Source of the DNA: Bacteroidales bacterium | GTDB lineage: Bacteria > Bacteroidota > Bacteroidia > Bacteroidales > UBA10428 | Length of the DNA: 64,000 nt | Assembly: GCA_035299085.1 (NCBI GenBank) | Contig: DATGXG010000024.1 | Coordinates: 124,001 to 188,000 of the forward strand | Reading direction: 5' to 3' | Shown here: piece after piece, positions 52,868 to 62,606 of the stretch | How positions within the stretch are numbered: position 1 is the first letter of the stretch | How the letters are laid out: every line of letters begins with the position of its first letter | Notes under the pieces: generated by a model | Seen by the model: only the letters and a program-made list of their open reading frames with translations | The model's database searches: none | What the model was told of the DNA's origin: nothing | Translations under genes and position numbers: made by a program

Positions 52868-53969
52868 TACCACCCTACAGGAGGCAATCTCACTTTGTCT
52901 TCACCGGAATTTACATTTTGCAGCCTACAGGTTACCAGGCGAAAAGAATTCAACGCTTGTTATACAGCAGGATCCGGTAGTGCAGATCCCGGCAAAAATG
53001 GATCATCATCTTCCGGACAAAGGATTTCTGATCGCTCCCTTTTCAAGGGAACATAATGAAACCTGGTTAATCCGGCCTGATATCATTCTTCATAACACAA
53101 CCACAGGCGATCAGTTTGAAAGGCTTCAGCACCTTCCTGAACATGATCCGTATCCGCTTTCTCCTTTTCCCGATGATACAACCCAAGCAGAATATATTAA
53201 GCTCATCAGCGATTCAGTGATTAAAATCAAAAGAGGTGATTTTGAAAAAGTTGTATTATCAAGGGTTAAATCAGTGAAGGGAAAATTCAGAATGCTTATG
53301 CCGCAGGTTTTTACGGCGTTGTGTTCTGCCTACCCTGATGCATTTGTTTATCTTTTCTTTGTTAAAGGTCAGTGCTGGATTGGTGCCAGTCCCGAACCCT
53401 TTGTCTGCTCACACGATCAGCGATTGAAAACCGTTTCCCTGGCCGGGACCAGACCATTGAACAAATATAATCTTGATATCGCCAACTGGAATCATAAAGA
53501 ACTCGAAGAGCAGAAATATGTAACCCGGCATATTGAGAAAATCCTGAATGGATTTGATATAAATCATGTTGAAAAAAACGGCCCTTATGTGATCCGGGCA
53601 GGGAACCTGCTGCATTTAAGAACCGATTTCTCATTTGACCGGAAAATGGTTGGCCGAAGATTGCCGGCACTTATCCATGCCCTGCATCCCACTCCTGCCG
53701 TTTGCGGGATGTCGACAGGACAGGCGATGGATTTTATCCGGAATTTCGAAAAACATAACCGTGAATTCTATGCCGGATTTCTCGGACCGGTTGGCTTTAC
53801 CGATAAGGTATGCCTGTTTGTGAATCTCAGATGCATGAAAGTGTATGACGACAGGCTTATTCTGTACATTGGAGGTGGAATTACAGGTGAATCAATGCCT
53901 GAAGAGGAATGGGAAGAAACAGAAATCAAGGCTGACACATTGCTTTCGGTTATTAAAGAGATGCAGTGA
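52845..53969 (+). CDS. menF: Isochorismate synthase
   Basis: A 374-residue chorismate-using enzyme that makes isochorismate for menaquinone. Length and motifs fit the short MenF/EntC type: KRGDFEKVVLSRVKSV, YLFFVKGQCWIGASPEPFV (catalytic surroundings), LKTVSLAGTRPL, LHPTPAVCGMSTGQAMDFI, and the Mg site EFYAGFLGPVG and EEEWEETEIKADTLL. No aminotransferase domain is present, so it is not anthranilate synthase. It overlaps menI by 23 bases, and its TGA overlaps a possible GTG start of menD. Confidence 0.92.
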   Translation: MPEVLNNSTTLQEAISLCLHRNLHFAAYRLPGEKNSTLVIQQDPVVQIPAKMDHHLPDKGFLIAPFSREHNETWLIRPDIILHNTTTGDQFERLQHLPEHDPYPLSPFPDDTTQAEYIKLISDSVIKIKRGDFEKVVLSRVKSVKGKFRMLMPQVFTALCSAYPDAFVYLFFVKGQCWIGASPEPFVCSHDQRLKTVSLAGTRPLNKYNLDIANWNHKELEEQKYVTRHIEKILNGFDINHVEKNGPYVIRAGNLLHLRTDFSFDRKMVGRRLPALIHALHPTPAVCGMSTGQAMDFIRNFEKHNREFYAGFLGPVGFTDKVCLFVNLRCMKVYDDRLILYIGGGITGESMPEEEWEETEIKADTLLSVIKEMQ

Positions 53970-53971
53970 TA

Positions 53972-55630
53972 ATGCTTCATCCCAAACAACATATCACCGA
54001 CCTTGCAGAAATTCTTAAAAGAAGGAGCATTGAACACATTGTAATCTCCCCCGGATCGAGAAGTGCGCCGCTGATAAGGGCTTTTTCCGAAAGATTCGGC
54101 GATAACTGCATAAGTTTGGTGGATGAACGAAGTGCCGCATATTTTGCCCTGGGTATCGCTCTGTATACTCAAAAACCGGTTGTGCTGATTTGTACATCCG
54201 GGACCGCAGTTTTGAATTACGCTCCGGCACTTGCTGAAGCTTTCTATCAGAAAGTCCCCCTCATAGCCATTACAGCCGACAGGCCTCATGAATGGATTGA
54301 CCAGTTTGATAACCAGACTTTAAGGCAAAACGGTATTTACCGGAATTATATAAGGCGGAGCTTTGAATTACCGCAGTACACGGTTACAGAAGATGATCTT
54401 TGGTTTGCCCACAGGATCGCGAACGATGCAGTAAATGCAAGTTCAGGTAATCCTAAGGGCCCGGTGCAGATCAATGTTCCTCTTACTGAGCCCTTATATG
54501 AAGACCTCCCTTTACCCTCTGAACATCTCAGGATCATTCCTGAATTTGCAGGGGAAACAATGCTTAGCCTTCCGCAAGAATTCCTGGATATGTGGAAAAA
54601 TGCCCGGAGGATCATGATCGTTCACGGCCAGGATCAGCCGGGGGCCATAGAAGCATTGAAACCCCTGCTTGAGGATCCGAGAGTTGCCCTGATTGCAGAA
54701 AACATCTCAAACCTTGGAAGCGAAAAGGTTATCCAAAATTCAAACCTGGCATTGTCGGTATTCAAACGGAACAGTCCGGCACCACCTGACCTGGTTTTGC
54801 ATAGTGGTGGACAGGTAGTTTCAAAATCGCTGACCTCTTACCTGCGGAAAGCTCGTGATATCAGGTGCTGGAGAATCGGAAAGGATGACAGTATTGTAGA
54901 TACGTTCAGAAAGATTTCCGGGGTGATCCCGTATCCGGCCGTACCTGTATATGCGGCATTGAATAAGTACATCCAGAAAAAAACCGGAAGTGATTACCGT
55001 TCTGACTGGCTGAAGCTGTCTGAAACTGCAGATAACCTTGCATCTGCAAAGCTTGAAGAATTACCCTTCTCTGACATCCATGTTTTCAGAAAACTGGTTG
55101 ACCTGGTGCCCGACAATGCTGTTGTCGTTGCCGGAAACAGCAGTATTATCCGCTATTCACAGCTTTTCAGGTTCAGGAAAAAACTAACATTCTATTCAAA
55201 CCGCGGGGTTTCGGGAATTGATGGTAGTTTTTCAACCGCCGCAGGAATTGCACGGGTTAGCGATAAACCCGTGGTGGCTATGATTGGCGACCTGGGATTC
55301 CTGTATGATTCAAATGCCATGTGGAACCGTGAAATGCCAGCTAACCTTAAGGTTATTGTGATTAATAATGAAGGCGGCGGTATTTTTCACATATTGAAAG
55401 GCCCTTCGGATCAACCCGGATTTAAAAAGTTCGTGGAGGCAAACCATCCGGTAAATATTGCTAAATTAGCTGATGCTTACGGATTAGGTTATTTCGCCGC
55501 ATCCGATCCGGGAGAAATAGAAGAAAAATGGCCAGAACTTATGAACGCAAAATCATCAGCCATTCTTGAGATAAAAACAAATGCCGTGACAAGCGCGGAT
55601 TCCTTCCGGAAGCTGATGGCCGGAAACTGA
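53972..55630 (+). CDS. menD: SEPHCHC synthase MenD
   Basis: A 552-residue ThDP-dependent enzyme joining 2-oxoglutarate and isochorismate to 2-succinyl-5-enolpyruvyl-6-hydroxy-3-cyclohexene-1-carboxylate. Motifs include HIVISPGSRSAPLIRAF, the activating Glu in LVDERSAAYFALG, ITADRPHEWIDQFDNQTLRQ, NRGVSGIDGSFSTAAGIA and the ThDP/Mg motif GDLGFLYDSNAMW to VINNEGGGIF. I use ATG 53972; a GTG at 53966, overlapping the menF stop, is the alternative and adds two residues. It is 18 bases from menB. Confidence 0.93.
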   Translation: MLHPKQHITDLAEILKRRSIEHIVISPGSRSAPLIRAFSERFGDNCISLVDERSAAYFALGIALYTQKPVVLICTSGTAVLNYAPALAEAFYQKVPLIAITADRPHEWIDQFDNQTLRQNGIYRNYIRRSFELPQYTVTEDDLWFAHRIANDAVNASSGNPKGPVQINVPLTEPLYEDLPLPSEHLRIIPEFAGETMLSLPQEFLDMWKNARRIMIVHGQDQPGAIEALKPLLEDPRVALIAENISNLGSEKVIQNSNLALSVFKRNSPAPPDLVLHSGGQVVSKSLTSYLRKARDIRCWRIGKDDSIVDTFRKISGVIPYPAVPVYAALNKYIQKKTGSDYRSDWLKLSETADNLASAKLEELPFSDIHVFRKLVDLVPDNAVVVAGNSSIIRYSQLFRFRKKLTFYSNRGVSGIDGSFSTAAGIARVSDKPVVAMIGDLGFLYDSNAMWNREMPANLKVIVINNEGGGIFHILKGPSDQPGFKKFVEANHPVNIAKLADAYGLGYFAASDPGEIEEKWPELMNAKSSAILEIKTNAVTSADSFRKLMAGN

Positions 55631-55648
55631 AACTAATTTGAAAGAGGA

Positions 55649-56470
55649 ATGCATATGAGAGAATGGAAGACACTAAAAACATATGAAGAGATTCTCTTTG
55701 ATTTCTTTGAAGGAATCGCAAGGATAACCATTAACCGCCCCAGGTACCGCAATGCCTTTACGCCCGATACAACACGGGAAATGTGTGATGCCATGTCGTA
55801 TTGCCGTGAAAACCCTGATATTTCAGTTGTAATTCTTACAGGCGCAGGGGATAAAGCTTTCTGCAGCGGAGGTGACCAGAATGTAAAAGGATTTGCGGGA
55901 TACATCGGCAAAGATGGAGTTCCGCGTCTGAATGTGCTCGATTTGCAGAAAATGATCCGGTCGATTCCCAAGCCGGTTATCGCCATGGTTAACGGTTATG
56001 CCATTGGGGGCGGCCATGTGCTGCATGTGGTGTGTGACCTCACGATTGCATCCGATAATGCTATTTTTGGTCAAACCGGTCCGCGTGTGGGAAGCTTCGA
56101 TGCCGGTTTTGGTTCTTCTTACCTGGCAAGAATTGTGGGACAGAAAAAAGCGCGGGAAATATGGTTCCTGTGTGAACAATATTCGGCTGCCCAGGCACTT
56201 GAAATGGGACTTGTGAACAAGGTGGTACCTTTTGATGTTTTAGAGGATGAGACTGTTGCGTGGTGCGAAAAAATTATGCAGCATAGTCCCATTGCACTCA
56301 GAATGATTAAAGCAGGTCTAAACGCTGAGCTTGACGGACAGGCCGGAATCCAGGAACTGGCCGGAAATGCCACGATGTTGTATTATATGTCCGATGAAGC
56401 ACAGGAAGGTAAAAAGGCCTTTCTTGAAAAGCGTAAGCCTGATTTTTCAAAGTATCCGAAGCTCCCGTAA
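55649..56470 (+). CDS. menB: 1,4-Dihydroxy-2-naphthoyl-CoA synthase
   Basis: A 273-residue crotonase-fold enzyme that closes the ring of o-succinylbenzoyl-CoA. Visible motifs are [16 protein letters not shown], the oxyanion-hole [15 protein letters not shown] (about 68-82), [20 protein letters not shown] and [22 protein letters not shown], the last typical for MenB with its conserved Asp. [11 protein letters not shown] is another MenB mark. Its stop is followed by a GCTCC/GGAGC hairpin that belongs to a dispersed repeat, so menA begins 85 bases later despite the shared strand. Confidence 0.95.
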   Translation: MHMREWKTLKTYEEILFDFFEGIARITINRPRYRNAFTPDTTREMCDAMSYCRENPDISVVILTGAGDKAFCSGGDQNVKGFAGYIGKDGVPRLNVLDLQKMIRSIPKPVIAMVNGYAIGGGHVLHVVCDLTIASDNAIFGQTGPRVGSFDAGFGSSYLARIVGQKKAREIWFLCEQYSAAQALEMGLVNKVVPFDVLEDETVAWCEKIMQHSPIALRMIKAGLNAELDGQAGIQELAGNATMLYYMSDEAQEGKKAFLEKRKPDFSKYPKLP

Positions 56471-56484
56471 GCTCCGTTAGGAGC
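56471..56484. repeat. Small GCTCC/GGAGC hairpin, dispersed repeat piece
   Basis: GCTCC-GTTA-GGAGC starts one base after the menB stop and is followed by CGACATTATGG. This word resembles a dispersed repeat I remember from other Bacteroidetes genomes. It interrupts the otherwise tight men gene run, and could lower readthrough to menA. Confidence 0.45.
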
Positions 56485-56555
56485 GACATTATGGTAGCAT
56501 GGTATGGGTACAGGATTTAGAGCACCGGTACGGCATTATGGTTAATAACTATAAC

Positions 56556-57461
56556 ATGAAGCATCTGAACATCTGGATAAAAGCCTTCAGGCTGCGGACA
56601 CTTCCCCTTGCCCTGTCAAGCGCCATTCTCGGAAGTTTCCTGGCCTATGCTCATGGTTCATTTCACTGGTATGTTTTTATCCTTGCCATACTTACAACAC
56701 TTTTCCTTCAGATACTTTCAAACCTTGCCAATGATTATGGCGATACCGTTCACGGAACGGATAATGCAAACCGTGTCGGCCCGTTAAGAGCCATGCAGAG
56801 CGGTCTGGTAACCCACCAACAGATGAGAAGCATGATCGTGCTTTTCATAGTACTTGCTCTTGCATCCGGATCAATCCTTATTTTTACCGGGCTGCGGAAC
56901 ATCGGATGGAAAACTATCCTGTTCTTCTTTATCCTTGGACTTTCAGCTATTTATGCCGCCATAAAATACACAATCGGGAAAAACCCCTATGGATATATCG
57001 GGCTTGGAGATGTTTTCGTATTCATTTATTTCGGTATTGTGGGCGTGGCCGGTACGTTTTATCTTCATACCAATTCTTTTGATCCCTGGATTTTACTTCC
57101 TGCTTCTGCAATCGGTCTTTTAAGTTCCGGCGTTCTGAACATTAATAATATGCGGGATATTGAAAATGATACCCTATCAGGAAAACGCACACTGGTTGTA
57201 TATATCGGCAGCAAAGCAGCAAAATATTACCATCTTGCCCTGATTAGTTTTTCCATTGTTTTTTCCCTGATCTATACTTTTGTTAAATTTGATTCCGTAT
57301 TTCAGTTTCTTTTCATACTTACCTGCCCGCTTTTTGCATTAAACGCCATCGTCGTAATGAAAAACACGGATCCGGGTGAATTAAATACCGAACTCAAAAA
57401 ACTGGCATTCAGTACCTTTATATTTTCAATAACCTTCGGCTTAGGACTCATTTTAAAATGA
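56556..57461 (+). CDS. menA: 1,4-Dihydroxy-2-naphthoate polyprenyltransferase
   Basis: A 301-residue UbiA-type membrane prenyltransferase attaching the polyprenyl tail to 1,4-dihydroxy-2-naphthoate. I chose ATG 56556 (MKHLNIWIKAFRLRTLPLAL), the usual MenA opening; longer readings back to 56499 run through repeat-like sequence. The first Asp-rich motif is NDYGDTVHGTDNANRVGP and the second NNMRDIENDTLSGKRTLVVY, with eight or nine membrane helices. Its last four bases (ATGA) overlap the start of menC. Confidence 0.92.
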   Translation: MKHLNIWIKAFRLRTLPLALSSAILGSFLAYAHGSFHWYVFILAILTTLFLQILSNLANDYGDTVHGTDNANRVGPLRAMQSGLVTHQQMRSMIVLFIVLALASGSILIFTGLRNIGWKTILFFFILGLSAIYAAIKYTIGKNPYGYIGLGDVFVFIYFGIVGVAGTFYLHTNSFDPWILLPASAIGLLSSGVLNINNMRDIENDTLSGKRTLVVYIGSKAAKYYHLALISFSIVFSLIYTFVKFDSVFQFLFILTCPLFALNAIVVMKNTDPGELNTELKKLAFSTFIFSITFGLGLILK

Positions 57462-58516
57462 TAAAAGCTAAATCCTCATACCTGGAATTTCATTTCCAAC
57501 GGCCTGCAACCACCTCACGTGGAACCCTGATGACCAAAAAAGTATATTTCATCATATTGTATCATACTGATGATCCCACCATTGCAGGAGTGGGTGAATG
57601 TTCGCTGTTTCCGGGACTTAGTTATGATGATGTCAAAGGCTTTAAGCAGAAACTCAATCAGACTATTGACCGGATCAACGAAGGGGACTATTTTAATGAC
57701 AGTAGCCTTATTGAATGGCCTTCTATCAATTTTGCCGTAGAAACGGCCTGGAAAGATATCCGGGCTAACGGTTCAAAGATTCTGTATCCGTCAGGTTTTA
57801 CTGAAGGGAAGGACTCCATTTGGATCAACGGCCTTGTATGGATGTCGGATAAAAGCGAAATGATCCGCCAGATACGCCAACGGATGAATGATGGGTTTAC
57901 ATGCCTGAAGCTTAAGATCGGAGCGCTTGATCTTCGGGAAGAGATAGAAGTGCTGCGTTTCATAAGAGAACACTGTTCACCTGATGAAGTTGAAATACGC
58001 CTGGATGCCAACGGTGCCTTCGGGAAATCGGAGGCACTGGAAGTTATTAAAATACTCTCTGAATTTCAGATTCACAGCATTGAACAGCCTATTTCTGCAG
58101 GACATCCCGAAGACCTCGCGAAGATATGCGAGGCATCGCCGGTACCCATTGCACTGGATGAGGAACTGATCGGAAAACATACAATGACAGGCCGGAAAAA
58201 GCTTCTTGAAACTATAAAACCAAAATACCTGGTACTAAAACCCGGGTTACTGGGCGGCCTGGCTTCATGCAAGGAATGGATAAACCTTGCACAGGAAAAA
58301 AATATCGGGTGGTGGATCACTTCCTCACTTGAAACAAATATCGGCCTCAATGCCATAGCCCAGTGGACTTATACCTTGAAAAATGAAATATACCATGGGC
58401 TAAGCACGGGTTCACTTTACAACAATAACATCAGATCACCTTTATACCTTCATGGCGAAAGGCTGTATTTTGATCCCGAACGTAAATGGGATCTTTCGTC
58501 GTTTGAACTGGAGTGA
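57458..58516 (+). CDS. menC: o-Succinylbenzoate synthase
   Basis: A 352-residue enolase-superfamily enzyme that dehydrates SHCHC to o-succinylbenzoate. Catalytic residues can be placed: the KxK in CLKLKIG (about residues 150-156), the metal ligands in EIRLDANGAFG, HSIEQPI and IALDEEL, and the second lysine in LVLKPGLLGGL; WWITSSLETNIGLNAIAQW is also characteristic of this family. The start overlaps menA by four bases and menE begins three bases after its stop. Confidence 0.92.
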   Translation: MIKAKSSYLEFHFQRPATTSRGTLMTKKVYFIILYHTDDPTIAGVGECSLFPGLSYDDVKGFKQKLNQTIDRINEGDYFNDSSLIEWPSINFAVETAWKDIRANGSKILYPSGFTEGKDSIWINGLVWMSDKSEMIRQIRQRMNDGFTCLKLKIGALDLREEIEVLRFIREHCSPDEVEIRLDANGAFGKSEALEVIKILSEFQIHSIEQPISAGHPEDLAKICEASPVPIALDEELIGKHTMTGRKKLLETIKPKYLVLKPGLLGGLASCKEWINLAQEKNIGWWITSSLETNIGLNAIAQWTYTLKNEIYHGLSTGSLYNNNIRSPLYLHGERLYFDPERKWDLSSFELE

Positions 58517-58519
58517 AAT

Positions 58520-59605
58520 ATGGAGCCCTGGAAACTTGGACTGACACTACACAACAACTATTACTCGTATAAAGAACTGCTCGAATATAGCGGAGAGCGC
58601 ATCGTTTCTTCTGACACACATCCGTGGGAGAAGGAAATCTTCAGGTTTATTATTACCTGGCTCAGTAACAGCGATCATATCATTCAATATTCATCCGGAA
58701 CCACCGGTAGGCCCAAGGAAATAAAATTGTCTAAAATGGCAATGATTAAATCGGCCCTGAATACGTGTTCTTTTTTTAATCTTCACAAAGGGGATTCAGC
58801 ACTTCTTTGTATGCCCACCGATTACATTGCCGGCAAAATGATGATCGTTCGGAGTATGGCTGGCGGATTAAATTTATTCATAACAGAGCCCCGTAGTGTA
58901 CCTGAGATTCGGGTTTCGGAAAAGATTGATTTTTGTGCCATGGTTCCGCTCCAGGTGACCAATCTGATGCTTTGCAGCACTGACCTGTCGCCTGTTAAAA
59001 AACTGCTTATCGGAGGGGCCGAAATAAGCCGCGAACTTGAAAAGCGACTCCAGGAAACCGACACCCTTGCATTTGCCAGCTACGGTATGGCCGAGACCTG
59101 CTCTCATGTTGCTATCCGTAAATTAAACGGTTCCGGTCAGCATCCCGATTACATAGCGCTTCCTGATATCAGCCTGTCGGCTGATGAAAGAAGCTGCCTT
59201 CTTATTCATGCATCCTATCTGCCTGCACCGGTTATCTCAAACGATATGGTGAGTTTTACCGGTAATAACAGATTCCGGTGGATCGGAAGGTTTGATAACC
59301 TGATTAATTCAGGAGGCATCAAAATCGTTCCCGAGGAAGTGGAAGCACTTGTAATGGAAAAAGAATCAATAGAGTGCGTGGCAATGGGAATTCCGGATAA
59401 AAAACTGGGCAATAAGCTTGTAATTGTGGTTGAAGACACCAGCACAACAACAGATTCTGCCGATACTCTGAAAACAAGATTTGCAGGTATACTTCCCCGT
59501 CGTTGGAAACCAAAAGAGGTAATTTCAGTACCGCATTTTCCCCGTAACGATGCCCTGAAGATTGACAGGAGAAAGCTCGCTGAAATTATTTTGAACTGTT
59601 ATTAA
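58520..59605 (+). CDS. menE: o-Succinylbenzoate-CoA ligase
   Basis: A 361-residue acyl-adenylate-forming ligase, short as usual for MenE in Bacteroidetes, converting o-succinylbenzoate to its CoA ester. Motifs are the P-loop YSSGTTGRPKEIKLSK (about 58-73), LIGGAEISRELEKRL, SYGMAETCSHVAIR, GRFDNLINSGGIKIVPEEVE and the C-terminal catalytic lysine in RNDALKIDRRKL. It completes the menaquinone set on this strand; menH is not seen and may be elsewhere or replaced. Confidence 0.9.
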   Translation: MEPWKLGLTLHNNYYSYKELLEYSGERIVSSDTHPWEKEIFRFIITWLSNSDHIIQYSSGTTGRPKEIKLSKMAMIKSALNTCSFFNLHKGDSALLCMPTDYIAGKMMIVRSMAGGLNLFITEPRSVPEIRVSEKIDFCAMVPLQVTNLMLCSTDLSPVKKLLIGGAEISRELEKRLQETDTLAFASYGMAETCSHVAIRKLNGSGQHPDYIALPDISLSADERSCLLIHASYLPAPVISNDMVSFTGNNRFRWIGRFDNLINSGGIKIVPEEVEALVMEKESIECVAMGIPDKKLGNKLVIVVEDTSTTTDSADTLKTRFAGILPRRWKPKEVISVPHFPRNDALKIDRRKLAEIILNCY

Positions 59606-59672
59606 ATTCCGATTACCCGATTTTCTATCTTTATTTTGTTTACAGTGTCCTAAACCCTAAAAATTTAACAAT

Positions 59673-60572
59673 ATGTTTCTGATTATTCTTGGAATAATTG
59701 TGCTCATCATTGGTTTCTCTTCGGCCAGGATGAACAGCTCATCATTGCAGCGCTACGGTAATCCTATAAAAGCAGCAGGTTTTCTTATTATTCTGATCGG
59801 ACTTATGTTAACCTGTGTGGTACAAATCGAACCCGGTGAGGTTGGCGTTCAGAAACTTTTCGGAAAGGTCAGCGACCGGATTCTCGAGAGCGGCTTAAAC
59901 GTTAAAAATCCGCTTGTTCAGGTTGTACGATTCGACAAGAGGACGCAGAACTATACTATGTCGGGTGTAGCTGCGGAAGGGGATATTACAGGTGATGATG
60001 CCATCAGGGTTCTTACATCGGATGGCCTCGAAGTAGTACTTGACCTTACCGTCCTTTACAAAGTGATTCCTGCAGAAACACCAAAAATTCTGAGGGAAAT
60101 CGGGATAGATTATAAAAATATCATTGTTAGGCCGATATGCAGAACCAAAATCAGGGACAATGCAGTATATTACGAAGCAGTGGCACTGTATTCGACAAAA
60201 AGAGATGAATTCCAGGAGCGCATATATAAGACTATTGAAAGTGATTTTAAAGCCAGGGGTCTGCTGCTCGAGCAATTGCTTGTCAGGAATATTACCCTCC
60301 CTGAATCAGTTAAACAGGCTATCGAGTCTAAAATCAATGCTGAACAGGAGGCACAGAAAATGACTTTCGTTCTGCAGAAGGAAAAACAGGAAGCTGAACG
60401 CAAGCGTGTGGAAGCACAGGGTATCGCCGATTACCAGAAAATCATCAGCCTTTCATTAACTGACAGGCAGTTGCAGTACGAAATGATCAAGGCTATTTCT
60501 ACATCACCGAATGCCAAACTGATCATAATGGGTGACGGCAAGAATACGCCGATTATGCTGAATAGCAATTGA
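59673..60572 (+). CDS. SPFH/prohibitin-family membrane protein
   Basis: A 299-residue protein with two hydrophobic N-terminal segments (LIILGIIVLIIGF and AAGFLIILIGLMLTCVV), then an SPFH/band-7 domain from about 50 to 200 (EPGEVGVQKLFGKVSDRILE, DGLEVVLDLTVLYKV, RTKIRDNAVYY, FKARGLLLEQLLVRNITLP) and a charged coiled coil (INAEQEAQKMTFVLQKEKQE). Such proteins form large rings in the inner membrane and modulate proteases such as FtsH. The gene stands alone after the men run, with a hairpin between it and the convergent GH20 gene. Confidence 0.88.
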   Translation: MFLIILGIIVLIIGFSSARMNSSSLQRYGNPIKAAGFLIILIGLMLTCVVQIEPGEVGVQKLFGKVSDRILESGLNVKNPLVQVVRFDKRTQNYTMSGVAAEGDITGDDAIRVLTSDGLEVVLDLTVLYKVIPAETPKILREIGIDYKNIIVRPICRTKIRDNAVYYEAVALYSTKRDEFQERIYKTIESDFKARGLLLEQLLVRNITLPESVKQAIESKINAEQEAQKMTFVLQKEKQEAERKRVEAQGIADYQKIISLSLTDRQLQYEMIKAISTSPNAKLIIMGDGKNTPIMLNSN

Positions 60573-60577
60573 GTAGA

Positions 60578-60676
60578 AGGGATTAAGGGATTAAGGGATT
60601 AAGGGATTAAGGGATTAAGTAATAAGGTAATTATCTCCTTATTGCTTAATCACCTTATTACTTAATCACCTTATTA
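60578..60676. repeat. 8-bp and 16-bp tandem repeats
   Basis: AGGGATTA occurs five times (60578-60617) and CTTAATCACCTTATTA twice (60645-60676); a third partial unit runs into the minus-strand TAA of the GH20 gene. Related words follow the first gene of the window at 1970-2025. Confidence 0.8.
60614..60650. terminator. Candidate bidirectional terminator hairpin
   Basis: ATTAAGTAATAAGG (60614-60627) pairs with CCTTATTGCTTAAT (60637-60650) with one mismatch and a 9-base loop, between two convergent genes. It is A/T-rich and overlaps tandem repeats, so a terminator role is tentative. Confidence 0.4.
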
Positions 60677-60677
60677 C

Positions 60678-62570
60678 TTAATCACTCAATCCTGCTCTCT
60701 GCTTAAGCAGTTCCGGAGTTAATGTAATCAGGTGACCAATCTCCTGTCCGTTCCTGTAGGTTACCACTCTAAGGGTTATAGGTCCCTCGGGCAAGGCAAA
60801 AGGAGCTGTATATTTCGGAGAATATTGATCGGGCATTGAACCGTCGATACTATAGAAAATATCAACTCCGGGAACTTCCGATGCCATATCAATCCACATC
60901 TTGCCGTCCTTAATGGTTGCATTGACAATGGCATCATACATAGCTTTTGAATAGTTTATTTCTGCGATGTCCGAGCGCGTAAACTGGTTTTCCACTCTTT
61001 CCACAAAATTGCTCCAGTTCTTATTCTGTGCAGGAGTCCAGAAATCCTCGATCAGGGCCCAGCCTCTTGGCCAGGTCATATATTGCGCATAGCGAAGCGT
61101 TTCAACCTGTTCGGTCCAAAGGTTGCCCTGGCCACCCAGGATGTACTTTGCATCAACACCTTCTGGAACCGGTTCAAAGCTGTAGCTTTTCTGCAGTCGT
61201 AAAGTAGCATATATCGGAGGATCAACAGTAACGTCACCCTGCGTATAGTCGATATAACAGAATGTTGTAGGCGTCATAACCACATCATGTCCCATTTTTG
61301 CAGCTTTTATTCCGCCTTCGACGCCTCTCCAGCTCATTACAGTAGCGCCCGGTGAAATTCCACCCTCAAGGATTTCATCCCATCCCAGGAGCTTTTTACC
61401 TTTTGCATTCAGAATTTTCTCGAGACGGTTCACAAAATAACCCTGGAGCTGTTCCACATCGGTCATATTCTGTGCTTTCATGAGCGCCTGGCAACCGGCA
61501 TCTTCTTCCCAAAATCCCTTGTAGCATTCATCACCGCCAACATGGATATAGGGATTCGGGAACAACTGTGCCACTTCGGTGAAAACCTTGTCGAGAAACT
61601 CATAAACCTTTTCATCGGAGGGATTCAGCGTATTTTCAATGAGCATTCTGAACTTCCCGTCACCATACCATTCGGCAAAATTAGTACCGGGATTTACACG
61701 GGTATTCGGATCCTTTTTGGTACTGAGTTCCGGATACGCTGCAATGGCGGCCATGCTGTGACCGGGAACATCAATTTCAGGCACTATGGTAACATATCGG
61801 TCAGCAGCATATTTGATGATCTCCCGGATATCGTCCTGGGTATAAAAACCGCCAACTGTTGAAGGTTCATCGGGCTTAACGTCAGCCCTGTCACCAAAAT
61901 GACCATGCCGTTCGGCACGCCATGCCCCTACTTCAGTAAGCCTGGGCAGCGACTTGATTTCAATTCTCCAGCCATTGTCATCGGTTAAATGCCAGTGCAG
62001 GGTATTAAATTTGAAACGGGCCATCTGGTCGATATAGGCTTTAACCTCATCTTTTGTGAAAAAATTACGGCTTACATCGAGCATAAGACCTCTCCATCCG
62101 AAACGCGGTGAATCGGTAATCAATACTGCAGGTATTGTCCACTGGCCTTTTACGGCTTTTTTGCTTTCAATTTCCTTAGGGAATAACTGAAGCAGGGTTT
62201 GTATGCCATAATACAAGCCTGCCGGTTTGTTAGCAGTAATTACAACCCCTTTTGCCGAGCTTGCAAGTGTATAACCTTCTGAACCCAGTTTAGCATCCTC
62301 TTTGTCATTCAGGTTAAGCTGGATAGAATTCCCTGTTCCCTTTTTGCCGGCAAACTTAAGCCCTGTTGGTGTGCCCAGGTATGTAACAAGAGCATCCGCA
62401 ACAGGCTTCGCCTCATCTTTATTATATCCCACTGAAGCGCCCTGGTTCAGGGTCCATGATCCGGTAAGAACCTGGACACTGGCCGGCTGAGGAATAATAT
62501 TCACTTTAGTTGTCTGTCCCATAGCAGCAACTCCGGTAATCAGTAATAATCCAAAAATTAGTCTTTTCAT
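60678..62570 (-). CDS. GH20 beta-N-acetylhexosaminidase, exported
   Basis: A 630-residue exported enzyme removing terminal beta-linked GlcNAc or GalNAc from glycans. ATG 62570 opens on the signal peptide (MKRLIFGLLLITGVAAMGQ); a longer ATG at 62600 adds ten residues ahead of it. The N-terminal GH20b-like domain (IIPQPASVQVLTGSWTL) is followed by the barrel with FGWRGLMLDVSRNFF, HWHLTDDNGWRIEIKS and the catalytic Asp347-Glu348 pair in HVGGDECYKGFW; WDEILEGG and GGQGNLWTE also fit. A small C-terminal domain contains a chitobiase-like SIDGSMPDQYSPKY stretch. It probably acts in the periplasm on host or bacterial glycans. Confidence 0.92.
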   Translation of the reverse strand: MKRLIFGLLLITGVAAMGQTTKVNIIPQPASVQVLTGSWTLNQGASVGYNKDEAKPVADALVTYLGTPTGLKFAGKKGTGNSIQLNLNDKEDAKLGSEGYTLASSAKGVVITANKPAGLYYGIQTLLQLFPKEIESKKAVKGQWTIPAVLITDSPRFGWRGLMLDVSRNFFTKDEVKAYIDQMARFKFNTLHWHLTDDNGWRIEIKSLPRLTEVGAWRAERHGHFGDRADVKPDEPSTVGGFYTQDDIREIIKYAADRYVTIVPEIDVPGHSMAAIAAYPELSTKKDPNTRVNPGTNFAEWYGDGKFRMLIENTLNPSDEKVYEFLDKVFTEVAQLFPNPYIHVGGDECYKGFWEEDAGCQALMKAQNMTDVEQLQGYFVNRLEKILNAKGKKLLGWDEILEGGISPGATVMSWRGVEGGIKAAKMGHDVVMTPTTFCYIDYTQGDVTVDPPIYATLRLQKSYSFEPVPEGVDAKYILGGQGNLWTEQVETLRYAQYMTWPRGWALIEDFWTPAQNKNWSNFVERVENQFTRSDIAEINYSKAMYDAIVNATIKDGKMWIDMASEVPGVDIFYSIDGSMPDQYSPKYTAPFALPEGPITLRVVTYRNGQEIGHLITLTPELLKQRAGLSD

Positions 62571-62606
62571 ATTGCATTTACAATTAGTAATAAAATTCAA
62601 TTACCA

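Noticed and set aside
56499..56555. Longer N terminus of MenA
   Set aside because: The extra residues come from repeat-like sequence after menB; the usual MenA opening starts at the ATG at 56556.
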